This document shows, one piece after another, positions 15,107 to 23,878 of a DNA stretch of 64,000 bases (positions are counted from its first letter, which is position 1; each line of letters opens with the position of its first letter). The DNA is from Bacteroidales bacterium. Its GTDB lineage: Bacteria > Bacteroidota > Bacteroidia > Bacteroidales > UBA932. A model generated the notes under the pieces. That model saw nothing but the letters and a program-made list of their open reading frames with translations. It had not been told where the DNA came from and searched no databases. The position numbers were made by a program, and so were the translations under genes. The stretch is from the NCBI GenBank assembly GCA_004554455.1, contig SFMG01000002.1, positions 76,093 through 140,092 on the forward strand, read 5' to 3'.

Positions 15107-15376
15107 TTATTTACGATTGCCCGAATGGCCTCTGAAAGTTCTTGTTGGCGCAAACTCACCGAGCTTGTGACCTACCATATTCTCAGTAACATAAACCGGA
15201 ATAAACTTGTTTCCATTATGAACTGCGATGGTGTGGCCTACGAAGTCAGGAGAAATCATGCTCGCGCGTGACCAAGTCTTGACAACCTCCTTCTTCATGC
15301 TACCTTCATTCATAGCAAGAATTCTTTTTTCGAGGGCCTCCTGGATATAAGGACCTTTTCTTAATGAACGACTCAT
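15107..15376 (-). CDS. rpsS: 30S ribosomal protein S19 (uS19)
   Basis: An 89-residue S19, the standard length. It has MSRSLRKGPYIQEALEKRI at the start and the conserved DFVGHTIAVHNGNKFIPVYVTENMVGHKLGEF block. It sits in the 30S head and contacts the A-site tRNA and S13. It lies 19 bases after rplB. Confidence 0.98.
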   Translation of the reverse strand: MSRSLRKGPYIQEALEKRILAMNEGSMKKEVVKTWSRASMISPDFVGHTIAVHNGNKFIPVYVTENMVGHKLGEFAPTRTFRGHSGNRK

Positions 15377-15395
15377 AATCTCTTAATTTATTCCG

Positions 15396-16220
15396 TTATT
15401 TTTTCCTTCTTTCAATGATAAACTTGTTGGAAGTGCTCTTAGGATTACGAGTCTTGTAGCCCTTTGCAGGAAGACCCTTGCGGGAACGTGGATGTCCACC
15501 GGAAGCACGTCCTTCACCACCACCCATCGGGTGATCTACCGGGTTCATTACGACACCACGGTTGCGTGGACGGCGACCGAGCCATCTGCGGCGTCCTGCC
15601 TTTCCATGAGACTCCAGGTTGTGGTCCGGATTTGACACTGTTCCGACAGTTGCACGGCAGGTGCAGAGGACCATCCTGGTCTCACCGGAAGGGAGGCGGA
15701 GGATAGCGTAGTTGCCCTCACGTGCAGCGAGCTGAGCGAATGCGCCGGCCGAACGTACCATAGCGGCACCCTGACCAGGACGGAGCTCGATGTTGTGAAC
15801 GAGTGTTCCGAGCGGAATTTCACCAAGAGGAAGAGTGTTGCCGACCTCAGGAGCGATGCCTGAGCCGGAGAGTATTGTCTGACCTACGGTAAGACCGTTA
15901 GGAGCGATGATATATCTCTTCTCGCCATCTTCATACTGAACCAGCGCGATGCGTGCGGAACGGTTAGGATCGTACTCGATAGTCTTCACGGTTGCAGGGA
16001 CATTGTCCTTGTTGCGGAGGAAATCGATGACACGATACATTTTCTTGTGGCCGCCGCCGATGTAGCGCATGGTCATCTTACCCTGATTGTTACGTCCGCC
16101 GGAGCTCTTCAGAGGCTCGAGGAGGGACTTTTCAGGCTTAGTGCAGGTAATGTCGTCAAAAGCGGAAATTACCTTGTTTCTTGTACCTGGGGTACACGGT
16201 TTGAATTTTCTTACTGCCAT
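15396..16220 (-). CDS. rplB: 50S ribosomal protein L2 (uL2)
   Basis: A 274-residue L2, the usual length. Landmarks are MAVRKFKPCTPGTRNK, GGGHKKMYRVIDF and the C-terminal RGVVMNPVDHPMGGGEGR containing the histidine implicated in peptidyl transfer. It is required for subunit association. It lies 12 bases after rplW and 19 bases before rpsS. Confidence 0.99.
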   Translation of the reverse strand: MAVRKFKPCTPGTRNKVISAFDDITCTKPEKSLLEPLKSSGGRNNQGKMTMRYIGGGHKKMYRVIDFLRNKDNVPATVKTIEYDPNRSARIALVQYEDGEKRYIIAPNGLTVGQTILSGSGIAPEVGNTLPLGEIPLGTLVHNIELRPGQGAAMVRSAGAFAQLAAREGNYAILRLPSGETRMVLCTCRATVGTVSNPDHNLESHGKAGRRRWLGRRPRNRGVVMNPVDHPMGGGEGRASGGHPRSRKGLPAKGYKTRNPKSTSNKFIIERRKK

Positions 16221-16232
16221 GACTCAATTACC

Positions 16233-16523
16233 TTAGATGTTTGCATAGAAATCGATCTTGTCTTCGCCAGCCAGGGTCACGTATGCCTTCTTGAAATGGT
16301 TCATACGTCCGGTAAGGATACCGGCCTTGGTAAAGCGGGACTTCTTCTTGCCGTGGTAGTTGACAGTGTTGACATCAGCAACGGTCACACCATAGGCCTT
16401 CTCGACGGCGTCCTTGATCTGAAGCTTGTTTGCCTCGCGATCGACGATGAAGCCGTAGCGGTTCAATTTTTCGCCCTGAACCGTCATTTTTTCTGTTACT
16501 ATTGGCTTAATTATAATTCCCAT
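16233..16523 (-). CDS. rplW: 50S ribosomal protein L23 (uL23)
   Basis: A 96-residue L23. The frame is open up to 16574, but that would run into rplD (stop at 16534), and the L23 fold begins at MGIIIKPIVTEKM, so 16523 is the start. It shows the family's NRYGFIVDREANKLQIKDAVEKAYGV segment. L23 sits at the tunnel exit and docks trigger factor and SRP. It lies 10 bases after rplD. Confidence 0.96.
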   Translation of the reverse strand: MGIIIKPIVTEKMTVQGEKLNRYGFIVDREANKLQIKDAVEKAYGVTVADVNTVNYHGKKKSRFTKAGILTGRMNHFKKAYVTLAGEDKIDFYANI

Positions 16524-16533
16524 TTCTCTCAAA

Positions 16534-17160
16534 TTACTTGATTCTTGAAGCGAGGATTTCCTGTACACCGTCAACGATTACCATCGAATTTGCATTCATG
16601 ATGGCGTAGGTGTTGATCTCATCTACAGTGATGACCTTAACCTCAGGAAGGTTACGTGCTGAAAGGAAGATATTGTCGTTGTTCTGAGGAAGAACCACGA
16701 GGACTTTCCTGCCGTTGGCCTTGAGATTGTCAAGGATGTGGAGGAACTCCTTGGTCTTAGGGGCTTCCATTACGAACGGCTCAACGAAGGTGAGAGCGTT
16801 CTCCTGTGCCTTGTAAGAGAGGGCGGAGAATCTTGCAAGCTGTTTGAGCTTCTTGTTGAGCTTGGTGCGATAGCAGCGTGGCTTAGGGCCGAAGATGTTA
16901 CCGCCACCTACGTAGATACCTGACTTGAGGTCTCCGTGACGTGCTCCTCCGCCGCCTTTCTGGCGACCCTGCTTCTTGGTGCTGTGAGCGTTCTCGCTAC
17001 GGTCCTTGGTCTTTGCGGTGCCCTGGCGCTGGTTGGCGAGGTACTGCTTTACGTCAAGGTAGATAGCGTGATTGTTAGGCTCGATGCCGAAGATCTGCTC
17101 ATTGAGGACGACCTTCTTTCCGGACTCTGTTCCGTCAATCTTGTAAACTGACAATTCCAT
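16534..17160 (-). CDS. rplD: 50S ribosomal protein L4 (uL4)
   Basis: A 208-residue L4. The long tunnel loop is present (KQGRQKGGGGARHGDLKSG and GGGNIFGPKPRCYRTKLNKK). In Escherichia coli L4 represses its own S10 operon through the leader; that fold was not recognised here, although a different leader hairpin precedes rplC. It lies 3 bases after rplC. Confidence 0.98.
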   Translation of the reverse strand: MELSVYKIDGTESGKKVVLNEQIFGIEPNNHAIYLDVKQYLANQRQGTAKTKDRSENAHSTKKQGRQKGGGGARHGDLKSGIYVGGGNIFGPKPRCYRTKLNKKLKQLARFSALSYKAQENALTFVEPFVMEAPKTKEFLHILDNLKANGRKVLVVLPQNNDNIFLSARNLPEVKVITVDEINTYAIMNANSMVIVDGVQEILASRIK

Positions 17161-17163
17161 ACC

Positions 17164-17784
17164 TTAATCCTCCATCATTACATAAGAACCCTTGGCTCCT
17201 GGTACGGAACCCTTTACTACTACGAGGTTGTTCTCAGGCATAACCTTGAGCACCTCGAGGTTGAAGACCTTCACCCTTGCATTGCCCATGTGGCCGCCCA
17301 TGCGGGTGCCAGGGAATACGCGGGATGGCCATGCGCAGGCTCCGAGAGAACCCGGGTGACGGAGGCGGTTGTGCTGACCGTGGGTGGCACCACCTACGCC
17401 CTGGAAGCCGTGACGCTTCACAACGCCCTGGAAACCACGACCCTTGGAAGTACCGATAACGTCCACGTACTGGGTGTTTGCGAACACCTCTGCGGTGAGG
17501 ACGTCACCGAGCTTGAGCTCCTGGTCGAATCCGACCTTGAACTCAACCACCTTCTGCTTAGGAGTGGTTCCTGCCTTTGCAAAATGCCCCTTGAGAGGCG
17601 CGCTGGTCTGCTTCTCTTTCTTTTCGTCATAGGCAAGCTGTACGGCGGCGTAACCGTCTTTCTCAACCGTACGGATCTGCGTGACAACACAAGGACCAGC
17701 CTCAATAACAGTGCATGGGATATTCTTCCCCTCGGCACTGAAAACGGAAGTCATTCCGATTTTCTTTCCAATTAATCCAGGCAT
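17164..17784 (-). CDS. rplC: 50S ribosomal protein L3 (uL3)
   Basis: A 206-residue L3: MPGLIGKKIGMTSVFS at the start, then GTSKGRGFQGVVKRHGFQG and HPGSLGACAWPSRVFPGTRMGGHMG, the loop near the peptidyl-transferase centre. It is an early assembly protein. It is the first gene of this transcription unit, with its own promoter and leader hairpin. rpsJ, which normally precedes it, is absent: the next gene upstream is manC. Confidence 0.98.
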   Translation of the reverse strand: MPGLIGKKIGMTSVFSAEGKNIPCTVIEAGPCVVTQIRTVEKDGYAAVQLAYDEKKEKQTSAPLKGHFAKAGTTPKQKVVEFKVGFDQELKLGDVLTAEVFANTQYVDVIGTSKGRGFQGVVKRHGFQGVGGATHGQHNRLRHPGSLGACAWPSRVFPGTRMGGHMGNARVKVFNLEVLKVMPENNLVVVKGSVPGAKGSYVMMED

Positions 17785-17819
17785 TGGTTTGTTAATTAAT
17801 TGATTATAAAATGTTTAAA

Positions 17820-17842
17820 GCCCACCTTTCATTTTGGCGGGC
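17820..17842 (-). promoter_or_regulatory. Leader hairpin of the rplC operon
   Basis: Minus strand GCCCGCC (17842-17836) pairs with GGTGGGC (17826-17820), with one G-U pair and a 9-base loop, followed by TTTAAAC. The stem begins at the predicted transcript start and lies 35 bases upstream of the rplC start codon. It may be an mRNA-protecting cap hairpin or an autoregulatory target. Confidence 0.5.
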
Positions 17843-17844
17843 TG

Positions 17845-17874
17845 CAAATATACGACAAAATATTTAATTTTCAA
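17845..17874 (-). promoter_or_regulatory. Promoter of the rplC-rpsC operon
   Basis: Minus strand TTG (17874-17872), 19 bases, TATATTTG (17852-17845). The predicted start near 17840 gives a leader of about 56 bases. Confidence 0.75.
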
Positions 17875-17903
17875 TAACTTGAGTGAAATTTTCGGCTACG
17901 CAC

Positions 17904-19007
17904 TCAACGGAAACTCTCCAGTCCCGGCATGGCCACATCCGAGAAAAGGTCGTTCACGTCCTCCTCGTTCCTCGGGCAGATCATAAGCACGTCTTCCGTG
18001 TCCACCACCAGGAAGTTGTCCAGGCCCTTGACGGCCACCAGTTTCTTTCCGTCGGTGGTGATTACCAGGTTGTTGGAGCAGTTCTGAAGGTCCGTATGAT
18101 GGGAATTCGAACGATTCCCGTCGGTATCTTTTTCCGGTATCACATTGTAAAGGGAATCCCAGGAGCCTATGTCGGCCCAGTCGAAGTCGGCCGGATAGAC
18201 CCATGCTTTGGAGGTGGACTCCATTATCCCGAGGTCTATGGAGGACTTCTGTATTCCCGAATAGGCCCTCTGCAGGAACTCGCCCTCGTTCGGGGTCCCC
18301 AGAGCATCCTCCCATCCCCCGAACCAGGCGGTCAGCTCAGGCATGTGCTCGGCAAGTTCGTCGCGCAGCACCGAGGCCCGCCATACGAATATGCCCGAAT
18401 TCCAGAGGAACTCCCCGCTGGCCATGAACACTCGGGCTATCTCCACGTCCGGCTTCTCGGTGAAGGTCTTGACCCTCAACGGTTCGCCCCTGCGGTAGGC
18501 ATCCCTGCCTCCGGCCGCCTGTATGTAGCCGTAGTTAGGATCGGGACGGGTAGGCACCACTCCCATCGTGACCAGGGCGTCGTTGGCGCTCACAAAGGCC
18601 ATCGCGCTGAGTATGTCCGCCCTGAAGGCGGAGCCGTTCTTTATTATATTGTCTGAAGGAAGCACGGCGAAAACCGCTTCCGGGTCCCTCTTGAGCAGGG
18701 TGTAGGCGGCATAGGCCACGCAAGGCGCCGTATTGCGTATGTATGGCTCCACCAGCAGGTTCTCCGGGCGCAGCTCCGGGGTCTGTTCAAGCACCAGCTC
18801 CCTGTAGCGCTCAGTGGTCACGACTATCACATTCTCGGGCAGCACCACGCTGCAGCAACGGTTGAAGGTGTGTCGGTAGAAGGTGAGCCCCGTTCCCTCC
18901 TGCTCGATGAACTGCTTGGGAAGGGCGGCGCGGCTGACCGGCCACAGCTTCGAACCGGTGCCGCCGGCCATTATCACGCAATAGCAATGTCTGTCGATCA
19001 TATTCAA
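17904..19007 (-). CDS. manC: Mannose-1-phosphate guanylyltransferase
   Basis: A 367-residue nucleotidyltransferase. Its N-terminal MAGGTGSKLWPVSRAALPKQF is the family's pyrophosphorylase signature, with Ser-Lys where Thr-Arg is usual. It also has PSDNIIK, the PNYGYIQ element and FTEKP. The C-terminal isomerase (ManA-like) domain of bifunctional forms is absent. It makes GDP-mannose from mannose-1-P and GTP for envelope glycans. It overlaps the end of yraN by 4 bases and is the last gene of cdaA-mutS2-yraN-manC. Confidence 0.92.
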   Translation of the reverse strand: MNMIDRHCYCVIMAGGTGSKLWPVSRAALPKQFIEQEGTGLTFYRHTFNRCCSVVLPENVIVVTTERYRELVLEQTPELRPENLLVEPYIRNTAPCVAYAAYTLLKRDPEAVFAVLPSDNIIKNGSAFRADILSAMAFVSANDALVTMGVVPTRPDPNYGYIQAAGGRDAYRRGEPLRVKTFTEKPDVEIARVFMASGEFLWNSGIFVWRASVLRDELAEHMPELTAWFGGWEDALGTPNEGEFLQRAYSGIQKSSIDLGIMESTSKAWVYPADFDWADIGSWDSLYNVIPEKDTDGNRSNSHHTDLQNCSNNLVITTDGKKLVAVKGLDNFLVVDTEDVLMICPRNEEDVNDLFSDVAMPGLESFR

Positions 19008-19390
19008 TAATATATAGGTATGAATGCCTCGGGATAATATTGTATATCCGTCCTTTCGCCGTCAATGACCACCGCCGCCACGTCGAAATGGCATTCGCAG
19101 TCCCTGACGTGCGGGTCTTTCTGCTTCGAAAGATATGCCAGCGCAGCTTTCACAAGCCTCCTCTGCTTTGGAAAAGTCACACATTCCTGAGGATCGGCCT
19201 GAAGGGGCGGGCGGCGGGTCTTGACCTCCACGAAATGGACCCCGTCGAGGTCCTGGCTGATTATGTCCAGTTCCAGATGGCCCTGACGGCAGTTGCGCCC
19301 CAGTATGCGGTGCCCCCGGGCTTCCAGATAGCGGCATACCGCCTCCTCTCCTATGCGTCCGGTCTGCTGTCTGCTGCCATTCTTTTCCAT
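19004..19390 (-). CDS. YraN/UPF0102 endonuclease-like protein
   Basis: A 128-residue UPF0102 protein: TGRIGEEAVCRYLEARGHRIL at the start, then the restriction-endonuclease-like core HLELDIISQD and FVEVKTRR, whose Glu/Asp/Glu-x-Lys pattern matches the fold's metal site. The exact role is unsettled; links to DNA processing come from homology only. It lies between mutS2 (1-base gap) and manC (4-base overlap). Confidence 0.88.
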   Translation of the reverse strand: MEKNGSRQQTGRIGEEAVCRYLEARGHRILGRNCRQGHLELDIISQDLDGVHFVEVKTRRPPLQADPQECVTFPKQRRLVKAALAYLSKQKDPHVRDCECHFDVAAVVIDGERTDIQYYPEAFIPIYY

Positions 19391-19391
19391 A

Positions 19392-21935
19392 TCAGTCGAA
19401 ATTGACTATGGTTACTCCGGTGCCGCCGAACTGTATATGCTCGTCACTGACCGAAAGCACGCCGGGCACCGTGCGCAGATAGCGCTGGATTTCCTCCCTG
19501 AGGGCCCCCGTTCCTTTGCCGTGTATGATTCTCACGGAAGGTACCGCAAGCATCAGGGCATCGTCGATGAAGCGGGTGACCTGGTCCAGGGCGTCGCTTA
19601 CCCGCTCACCGCGCACATCCAGTTCTGTCTTGAAATTGAGCTTGCGCTCGCTCACCGAAGAGTCTATCTTCAGCTTGCTCACGTTCCTGGTCTCGGCCTT
19701 TACGGCTGTCTTGAACTCATTGGAGCTGATACGTTCCAGCTTGTCTGACGGAAGCTTGCTGACTATGTTGCCTATGGTTACCTGCACGGCCTTCTCCGAA
19801 ACCCTTATCACCTCCCCTACCATACCGTTGCTCTTGACACGCACTTTTTCGCCGACTTTCAGAGGCGCGTTGCGGAAGGCGTCCATCCTGGCCTTCTCTT
19901 CCATCTCGCGCTGCTGCTCGGCCTGCTGCATCCGGTCCGCCTTCTTCTCGCTGCGCTGACGCTGCCTTTCGCGGCGGACATCCAGCTGACGTATCTTTTT
20001 CTCTATATATTCGTCTTTCTCTTTCTGTTCCTGCTCCTTGCGCGCCGCAAGCAGGCCCATGAAGCCCTGCAGCTCCTTGCGGGCCTCCTTTGTCGATTCC
20101 TTCTCGGCCTGGCTCTCGCGTATGGTGCGTATGGTGTTCTCGACCTGGCGGTTGGCGCCGGCTATTATCTCCTGGGCCTCCTTGCGGGCCGCGTCGAGTA
20201 TCTCTTTTTTCTGCTTCTGAATGTCCTGGAGCTCTTTCTGGTAGCGGTCGGTGATGCTTTCCAGGGTGCGGTCCGTATGCCTGATGCGTTCCAGCTTCTC
20301 GTCCAGGGCCTTGCGGTTGCGGGCTATCTTGCGGAGGTTGCGTTCTATTCCCACGAATTCCTCTCCCGCCCTTTCCTCGGCATCCTTGATGATGCTCTCC
20401 GGGAGGCCCATCTTCCTGGCCAGCTCGAAGGCGAAGGAATTGCCCGGCAGGCCCATCTCCAGGGAGAACATAGGGGCTATCTTCGCTGCGTCGAACATCA
20501 TTGCGCCGTTCACGACCCCGTTGTCCCCGGATGCATAGAGCTTGAGGTTGGTATAATGGGTGGTGATGACTCCGTAGCAGCCCCTCCGGTCCAGTTCCGC
20601 CAGCAGTGCCTCCGCAATGGCGCCTCCGGCCGCCGGCTCGGTGCCGCTTCCGAATTCGTCTATGAGCACCAGGGTGTCGGAATCGGCCTGCGCCATCATA
20701 TCCTTCATGTTCACGAGGAAGGAACTGTAGGTGCTGAGGTCGTTGTCCAGGGACTGGTCGTCGCCTATATCGACCATTATGCGCCGGAATATCCTCAGTT
20801 CCGAAGTCTCCGAAGTAGGGATGAGCATTCCCCACTGGAACATATACTGCAGCAGCCCCACCGTTTTCAGGCAGACCGACTTTCCGCCGGCATTAGGGCC
20901 GGAGATGAGGAGTATATGCTTCTGCGGGCTAAGGCTGACGCTCAGCGGCACTATCTTCCGTCCTTCGCGCCGCAGCGCCTTCTCCAGCAGCGGATGCCGC
21001 GCCTTGCGCAGTATGACGCAACCTTCCTCGGAAATGAGCGGCATACCGGCGATGATGTCCAGGGCATATCTGGCCTTGGCCATAAGGAAGTCGATTTCCC
21101 CTGTGAAGCGGGCGGCGTCGGACAGCTCGGGTATATACGGTCTTACGAAATTCGCGAATTCGTAGAGCAGGCGCACTATTTCCCTCTGTTCGGCAAACTG
21201 CAGGTCCTTTATCTCGTTTTCCAGCTCTACCAGCTCGGCCGGCTCTATGAAGGCCGTCTTGCCGGATGCGGATTCGTCATATATGAAGCCGGACAGCTTG
21301 CGTTTCGACGATACCGGCACGGGGATGAGCATCTTGCCGTCACGCACGGTCACGGAGGCATCCGGCTCGGCGAGGCCCTCCTCCTGGGCGCGGCGAAGCA
21401 CGGCGGCGGCACGGCGGGACATAGCCCCTTCCTTTTCGCGCAGCGACTTGCGTATGTCGTAAAGGATATCGGAGGCACCGTCCCTGATGTTTCCGTAGCG
21501 GTCCATCAGCAGGTCTATGCGCCGGCTCACCTCAGGGAAGGATGCCACTGCCGAAGCCATACGCTTCAGGTTCGGGTAAACCCCGTCTTTGACCGAGTTG
21601 AAAAACAGAGCTATCTTGCGCAGGGTATCGAGCATGGTCCTGAGCTTGCGCAGCGCCAGCAGGTCTATGCCCGTCCCCTCGTGGGAGAGGGGCAGGAGGA
21701 AGTCCAGACAGTCTATGTAACCGGAAGAAGGGAAGCTTTCCTCGAACATCACAATCAGCTTCATCTCGTCACAGAGAAGCAGACGGCGTCTGATTTCGGA
21801 CGCATCGGTGCAGAACTGCTCCCCGGCCACCCTGTCCACGGCATAAGAGGTGGAACAGTTGTCCGATATGGCGGCCCTGACCCTGTCAAAGCCCAGTTTC
21901 TGCTCAAGCTTCAGATTTATCTGAGAAGGATTCAT
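19392..21935 (-). CDS. mutS2: MutS2 family ATPase with Smr domain
   Basis: An 847-residue MutS2. An N-terminal helical core lacks the mismatch-recognition domain. The ATPase follows, with Walker A (SGPNAGGKSVCLKTVG) near residue 345, Walker B LVLIDEFGSGTEP and the signature around TTHYTNLK. Then comes a long charged coiled coil (about 515-680), a KOW-like segment and a C-terminal Smr domain with HGKGTGALREEIQ. In other bacteria MutS2 acts on branched DNA or rescues collided ribosomes. Its first 32 bases overlap cdaA, so the two are probably translationally coupled. Confidence 0.95.
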   Translation of the reverse strand: MNPSQINLKLEQKLGFDRVRAAISDNCSTSYAVDRVAGEQFCTDASEIRRRLLLCDEMKLIVMFEESFPSSGYIDCLDFLLPLSHEGTGIDLLALRKLRTMLDTLRKIALFFNSVKDGVYPNLKRMASAVASFPEVSRRIDLLMDRYGNIRDGASDILYDIRKSLREKEGAMSRRAAAVLRRAQEEGLAEPDASVTVRDGKMLIPVPVSSKRKLSGFIYDESASGKTAFIEPAELVELENEIKDLQFAEQREIVRLLYEFANFVRPYIPELSDAARFTGEIDFLMAKARYALDIIAGMPLISEEGCVILRKARHPLLEKALRREGRKIVPLSVSLSPQKHILLISGPNAGGKSVCLKTVGLLQYMFQWGMLIPTSETSELRIFRRIMVDIGDDQSLDNDLSTYSSFLVNMKDMMAQADSDTLVLIDEFGSGTEPAAGGAIAEALLAELDRRGCYGVITTHYTNLKLYASGDNGVVNGAMMFDAAKIAPMFSLEMGLPGNSFAFELARKMGLPESIIKDAEERAGEEFVGIERNLRKIARNRKALDEKLERIRHTDRTLESITDRYQKELQDIQKQKKEILDAARKEAQEIIAGANRQVENTIRTIRESQAEKESTKEARKELQGFMGLLAARKEQEQKEKDEYIEKKIRQLDVRRERQRQRSEKKADRMQQAEQQREMEEKARMDAFRNAPLKVGEKVRVKSNGMVGEVIRVSEKAVQVTIGNIVSKLPSDKLERISSNEFKTAVKAETRNVSKLKIDSSVSERKLNFKTELDVRGERVSDALDQVTRFIDDALMLAVPSVRIIHGKGTGALREEIQRYLRTVPGVLSVSDEHIQFGGTGVTIVNFD

Positions 21936-22704
21936 CCAGAATAAGTTTCAATTCGTTGATGTTAGCAATGGGCTTTACGACCCCGGACCTCACATAGCTC
22001 ACAGCACCGGTCTCCTCGGAAACCACCAGGACATCCGCATCCGTCTGTTCCGATACGCCTATCGCCGCCTTGTGTCTCATTCCATAGCTGGCCGGCAGGT
22101 CCATTTTCTCCGTAATGGGGAGGGTGCACCTGGCCGCCGCTATCCTGCCGCCTTCGATGATCATGGCACCGTCGTGCAGGGGCGAATTCTTGAAGAATAT
22201 GTTCATTATCAGCCTCCTGCTGACCCGGGCGTCAACCTTGTCCCCAGTGGCCATTATGTCGTAAAGCGGTATTTCGTTTGGAATCACGATGAGGGCTCCG
22301 GTCCTGGACTCCGACATGGAGCGTATGGCCTCGGACACCTCATTGACAGTCTCGCTGGACAGCTTCTTTCCACTTCCCCGTGAAAGCAGCCCGGCTATGA
22401 AGCGGTTGCCCTTGTAGCGGTTGCCCAGGGTAATGAGAAAACGGCGTATCTCGGGCTGGAAAAGCACCACGAGGGCCAGCAGGCCTACGTCCAGCACGGT
22501 CTCCATCATTGTGGTTATCATCTTCATCCCAAGGGCGGAGGCCACCACCCTCACCACATAGAGGGAAACCACCACCAGGAAGATGCTCATTGCCGAGGAG
22601 CCCCTTATCCATCGGAAAATGACATAGATGACCAGCGCCATCAGAAAGATGTCGAGCAGATCCGCTATTGTCATGTGAAGGAATCCGAAGGCAGCCAGGC
22701 TCAT
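21904..22704 (-). CDS. cdaA: CdaA-type diadenylate cyclase
   Basis: A 266-residue membrane-anchored DisA_N protein. About three N-terminal transmembrane helices precede the catalytic domain, which has the DGAMII motif near residue 178 and RHKAAIG near 209 (usual RHRAA). It makes cyclic di-AMP from two ATP, a regulator of osmolyte and cell-wall balance. The second Met (MTIADLLDIF, 22674) is an alternative start. No CdaR-like partner is adjacent; mutS2 follows with a 32-base overlap. It is divergent from the acyltransferase-like gene at 22771. Confidence 0.93.
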   Translation of the reverse strand: MSLAAFGFLHMTIADLLDIFLMALVIYVIFRWIRGSSAMSIFLVVVSLYVVRVVASALGMKMITTMMETVLDVGLLALVVLFQPEIRRFLITLGNRYKGNRFIAGLLSRGSGKKLSSETVNEVSEAIRSMSESRTGALIVIPNEIPLYDIMATGDKVDARVSRRLIMNIFFKNSPLHDGAMIIEGGRIAAARCTLPITEKMDLPASYGMRHKAAIGVSEQTDADVLVVSEETGAVSYVRSGVVKPIANINELKLILDESFSDKSEA

Positions 22705-22745
22705 ATTTCAGAATATGATGTTATCCGCGCAAATTTAGGAATTTT

Positions 22746-22753
22746 TATCTTTG
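22746..22753 (+). promoter_or_regulatory. -7 box of the acyltransferase-like gene
   Basis: TATCTTTG, 17 bases upstream of the chosen ATG at 22771. No -33 match was found. It decides the start, because the frame extends to 22675 inside cdaA. Confidence 0.5.
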
Positions 22754-22770
22754 CACAAAAGCTATACCTT

Positions 22771-23877
22771 ATGGAAAACAAAGACAGACTGATGTCCCTC
22801 GACACGCTGAGAGGTCTGGACATGATGTTCATACTCGGACTTGCCGCCATAATAAGCAAAATCTGCGGACTTTTCCCCGGAGGGGAAGATTCCTGGCTCG
22901 CCACCCAGATGAGCCACGTGGAATGGGAGGGGCTGCGTCACCACGACACCATTTTCCCACTCTTCCTTTTCATAGCCGGAGTCAGCTATCCCTTCTCCCT
23001 GTCCAGACAGAAGGAAAGGGGCTTCAGCCGGGGACGCATCTACGGCAAGATCTTCTACCGCGGGGCTATGCTGGTCTTCCTGGGCATAGTGTACAACGGC
23101 CTGCTTAATTTCGACTTCGCGAATCTGCGCTGGCAGGGCGTGCTCCAGCACATCGGAATGGCCTGGATGTTTGCAGCCCTGCTTTTCATAAACTTCAGGA
23201 GCTCAGTGCGCGCCGTCATCGCCTGTTTCCTGCTGCTGGGCTACTGGCTGCTCCTGCGCTTCGTCCCTGCGCCGGACTTTCCCGGCAGCGACCCCTTCTC
23301 TATGGAAGGCTGCCTGGTCGGATTCGTGGACAGGATGGTGATGCCCGGACGGCTCTACAATGGCATATTCGACCCGGAGGGAATGCTCAGCATCATCCCG
23401 GCTACGGTCACCGCGATGCTGGGAATGTTCACGGGAGAACTGCTGAAACTGCCGGAAGGGAAGATTTCCGGCAATAAGAAGACCCTCATAATGCTCGGAG
23501 CTGCAGCACTTATGCTTGGAGCCGGACTGCTCTGGAGCCTCGACTTCCCAATAATCAAGAAGATCTGGTCCAGCAGCTTCGTCCTCGTCGCAGGTGCCTA
23601 TTCGCTGGCCTGCATGGCCGTGTTCTACTGGGTGATCGACGTGAAGGGATGGAAGGGATGGACCCTGCCTTTCAGGGTGGTGGGAATGAACTCCATCACC
23701 ATCTATTTCGCAAAAAGGGTGATAGACCTGGGCTACACCGACAGGTTTTTCCTCGGCGGCCTGGCCTCGCACTGCCCACCCGAAGTGGGATCACTCATCC
23801 TGACGACAGGCAGTTTCCTCCTGTGCTGGCTGATATGCTGGTTCTGCTACCGCCAGAAGATTTTCCTCAAGGTCTGA
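22771..23877 (+). CDS. DUF5009/NagX-like polytopic acyltransferase-family protein
   Basis: A 368-residue membrane protein with about ten hydrophobic segments. It matches the family of heparan-alpha-glucosaminide N-acetyltransferase-like proteins: RLMSLDTLRGLDMMFI at the N terminus, HHDTIFPLFLFIAGVSYPFS with the histidine area, GVLQHIGMAW and a C-terminal GMNSITIYFAKRVI. Members are thought to move acetyl groups across the inner membrane to amino sugars; the substrate here is unknown. The ATG at 22771 is chosen because of the -7 box and because the sequence MENKDRLMSLD is the usual start. It is convergent with the surface cassette and only 1 base from it. Confidence 0.85.
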   Translation: MENKDRLMSLDTLRGLDMMFILGLAAIISKICGLFPGGEDSWLATQMSHVEWEGLRHHDTIFPLFLFIAGVSYPFSLSRQKERGFSRGRIYGKIFYRGAMLVFLGIVYNGLLNFDFANLRWQGVLQHIGMAWMFAALLFINFRSSVRAVIACFLLLGYWLLLRFVPAPDFPGSDPFSMEGCLVGFVDRMVMPGRLYNGIFDPEGMLSIIPATVTAMLGMFTGELLKLPEGKISGNKKTLIMLGAAALMLGAGLLWSLDFPIIKKIWSSSFVLVAGAYSLACMAVFYWVIDVKGWKGWTLPFRVVGMNSITIYFAKRVIDLGYTDRFFLGGLASHCPPEVGSLILTTGSFLLCWLICWFCYRQKIFLKV

Positions 23878-23878
23878 A

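Noticed and set aside
20277..21944. Plus-strand open frame of 555 codons opposite mutS2
   Set aside because: Antisense to clear MutS2 motifs; no promoter, no start context, no recognisable domain.
22912..22928. CACGTG-containing sequence as a third parS
   Set aside because: GAGCCACGTGGAAT has the right half only; the left GTT arm is missing, so it is not a parS palindrome.
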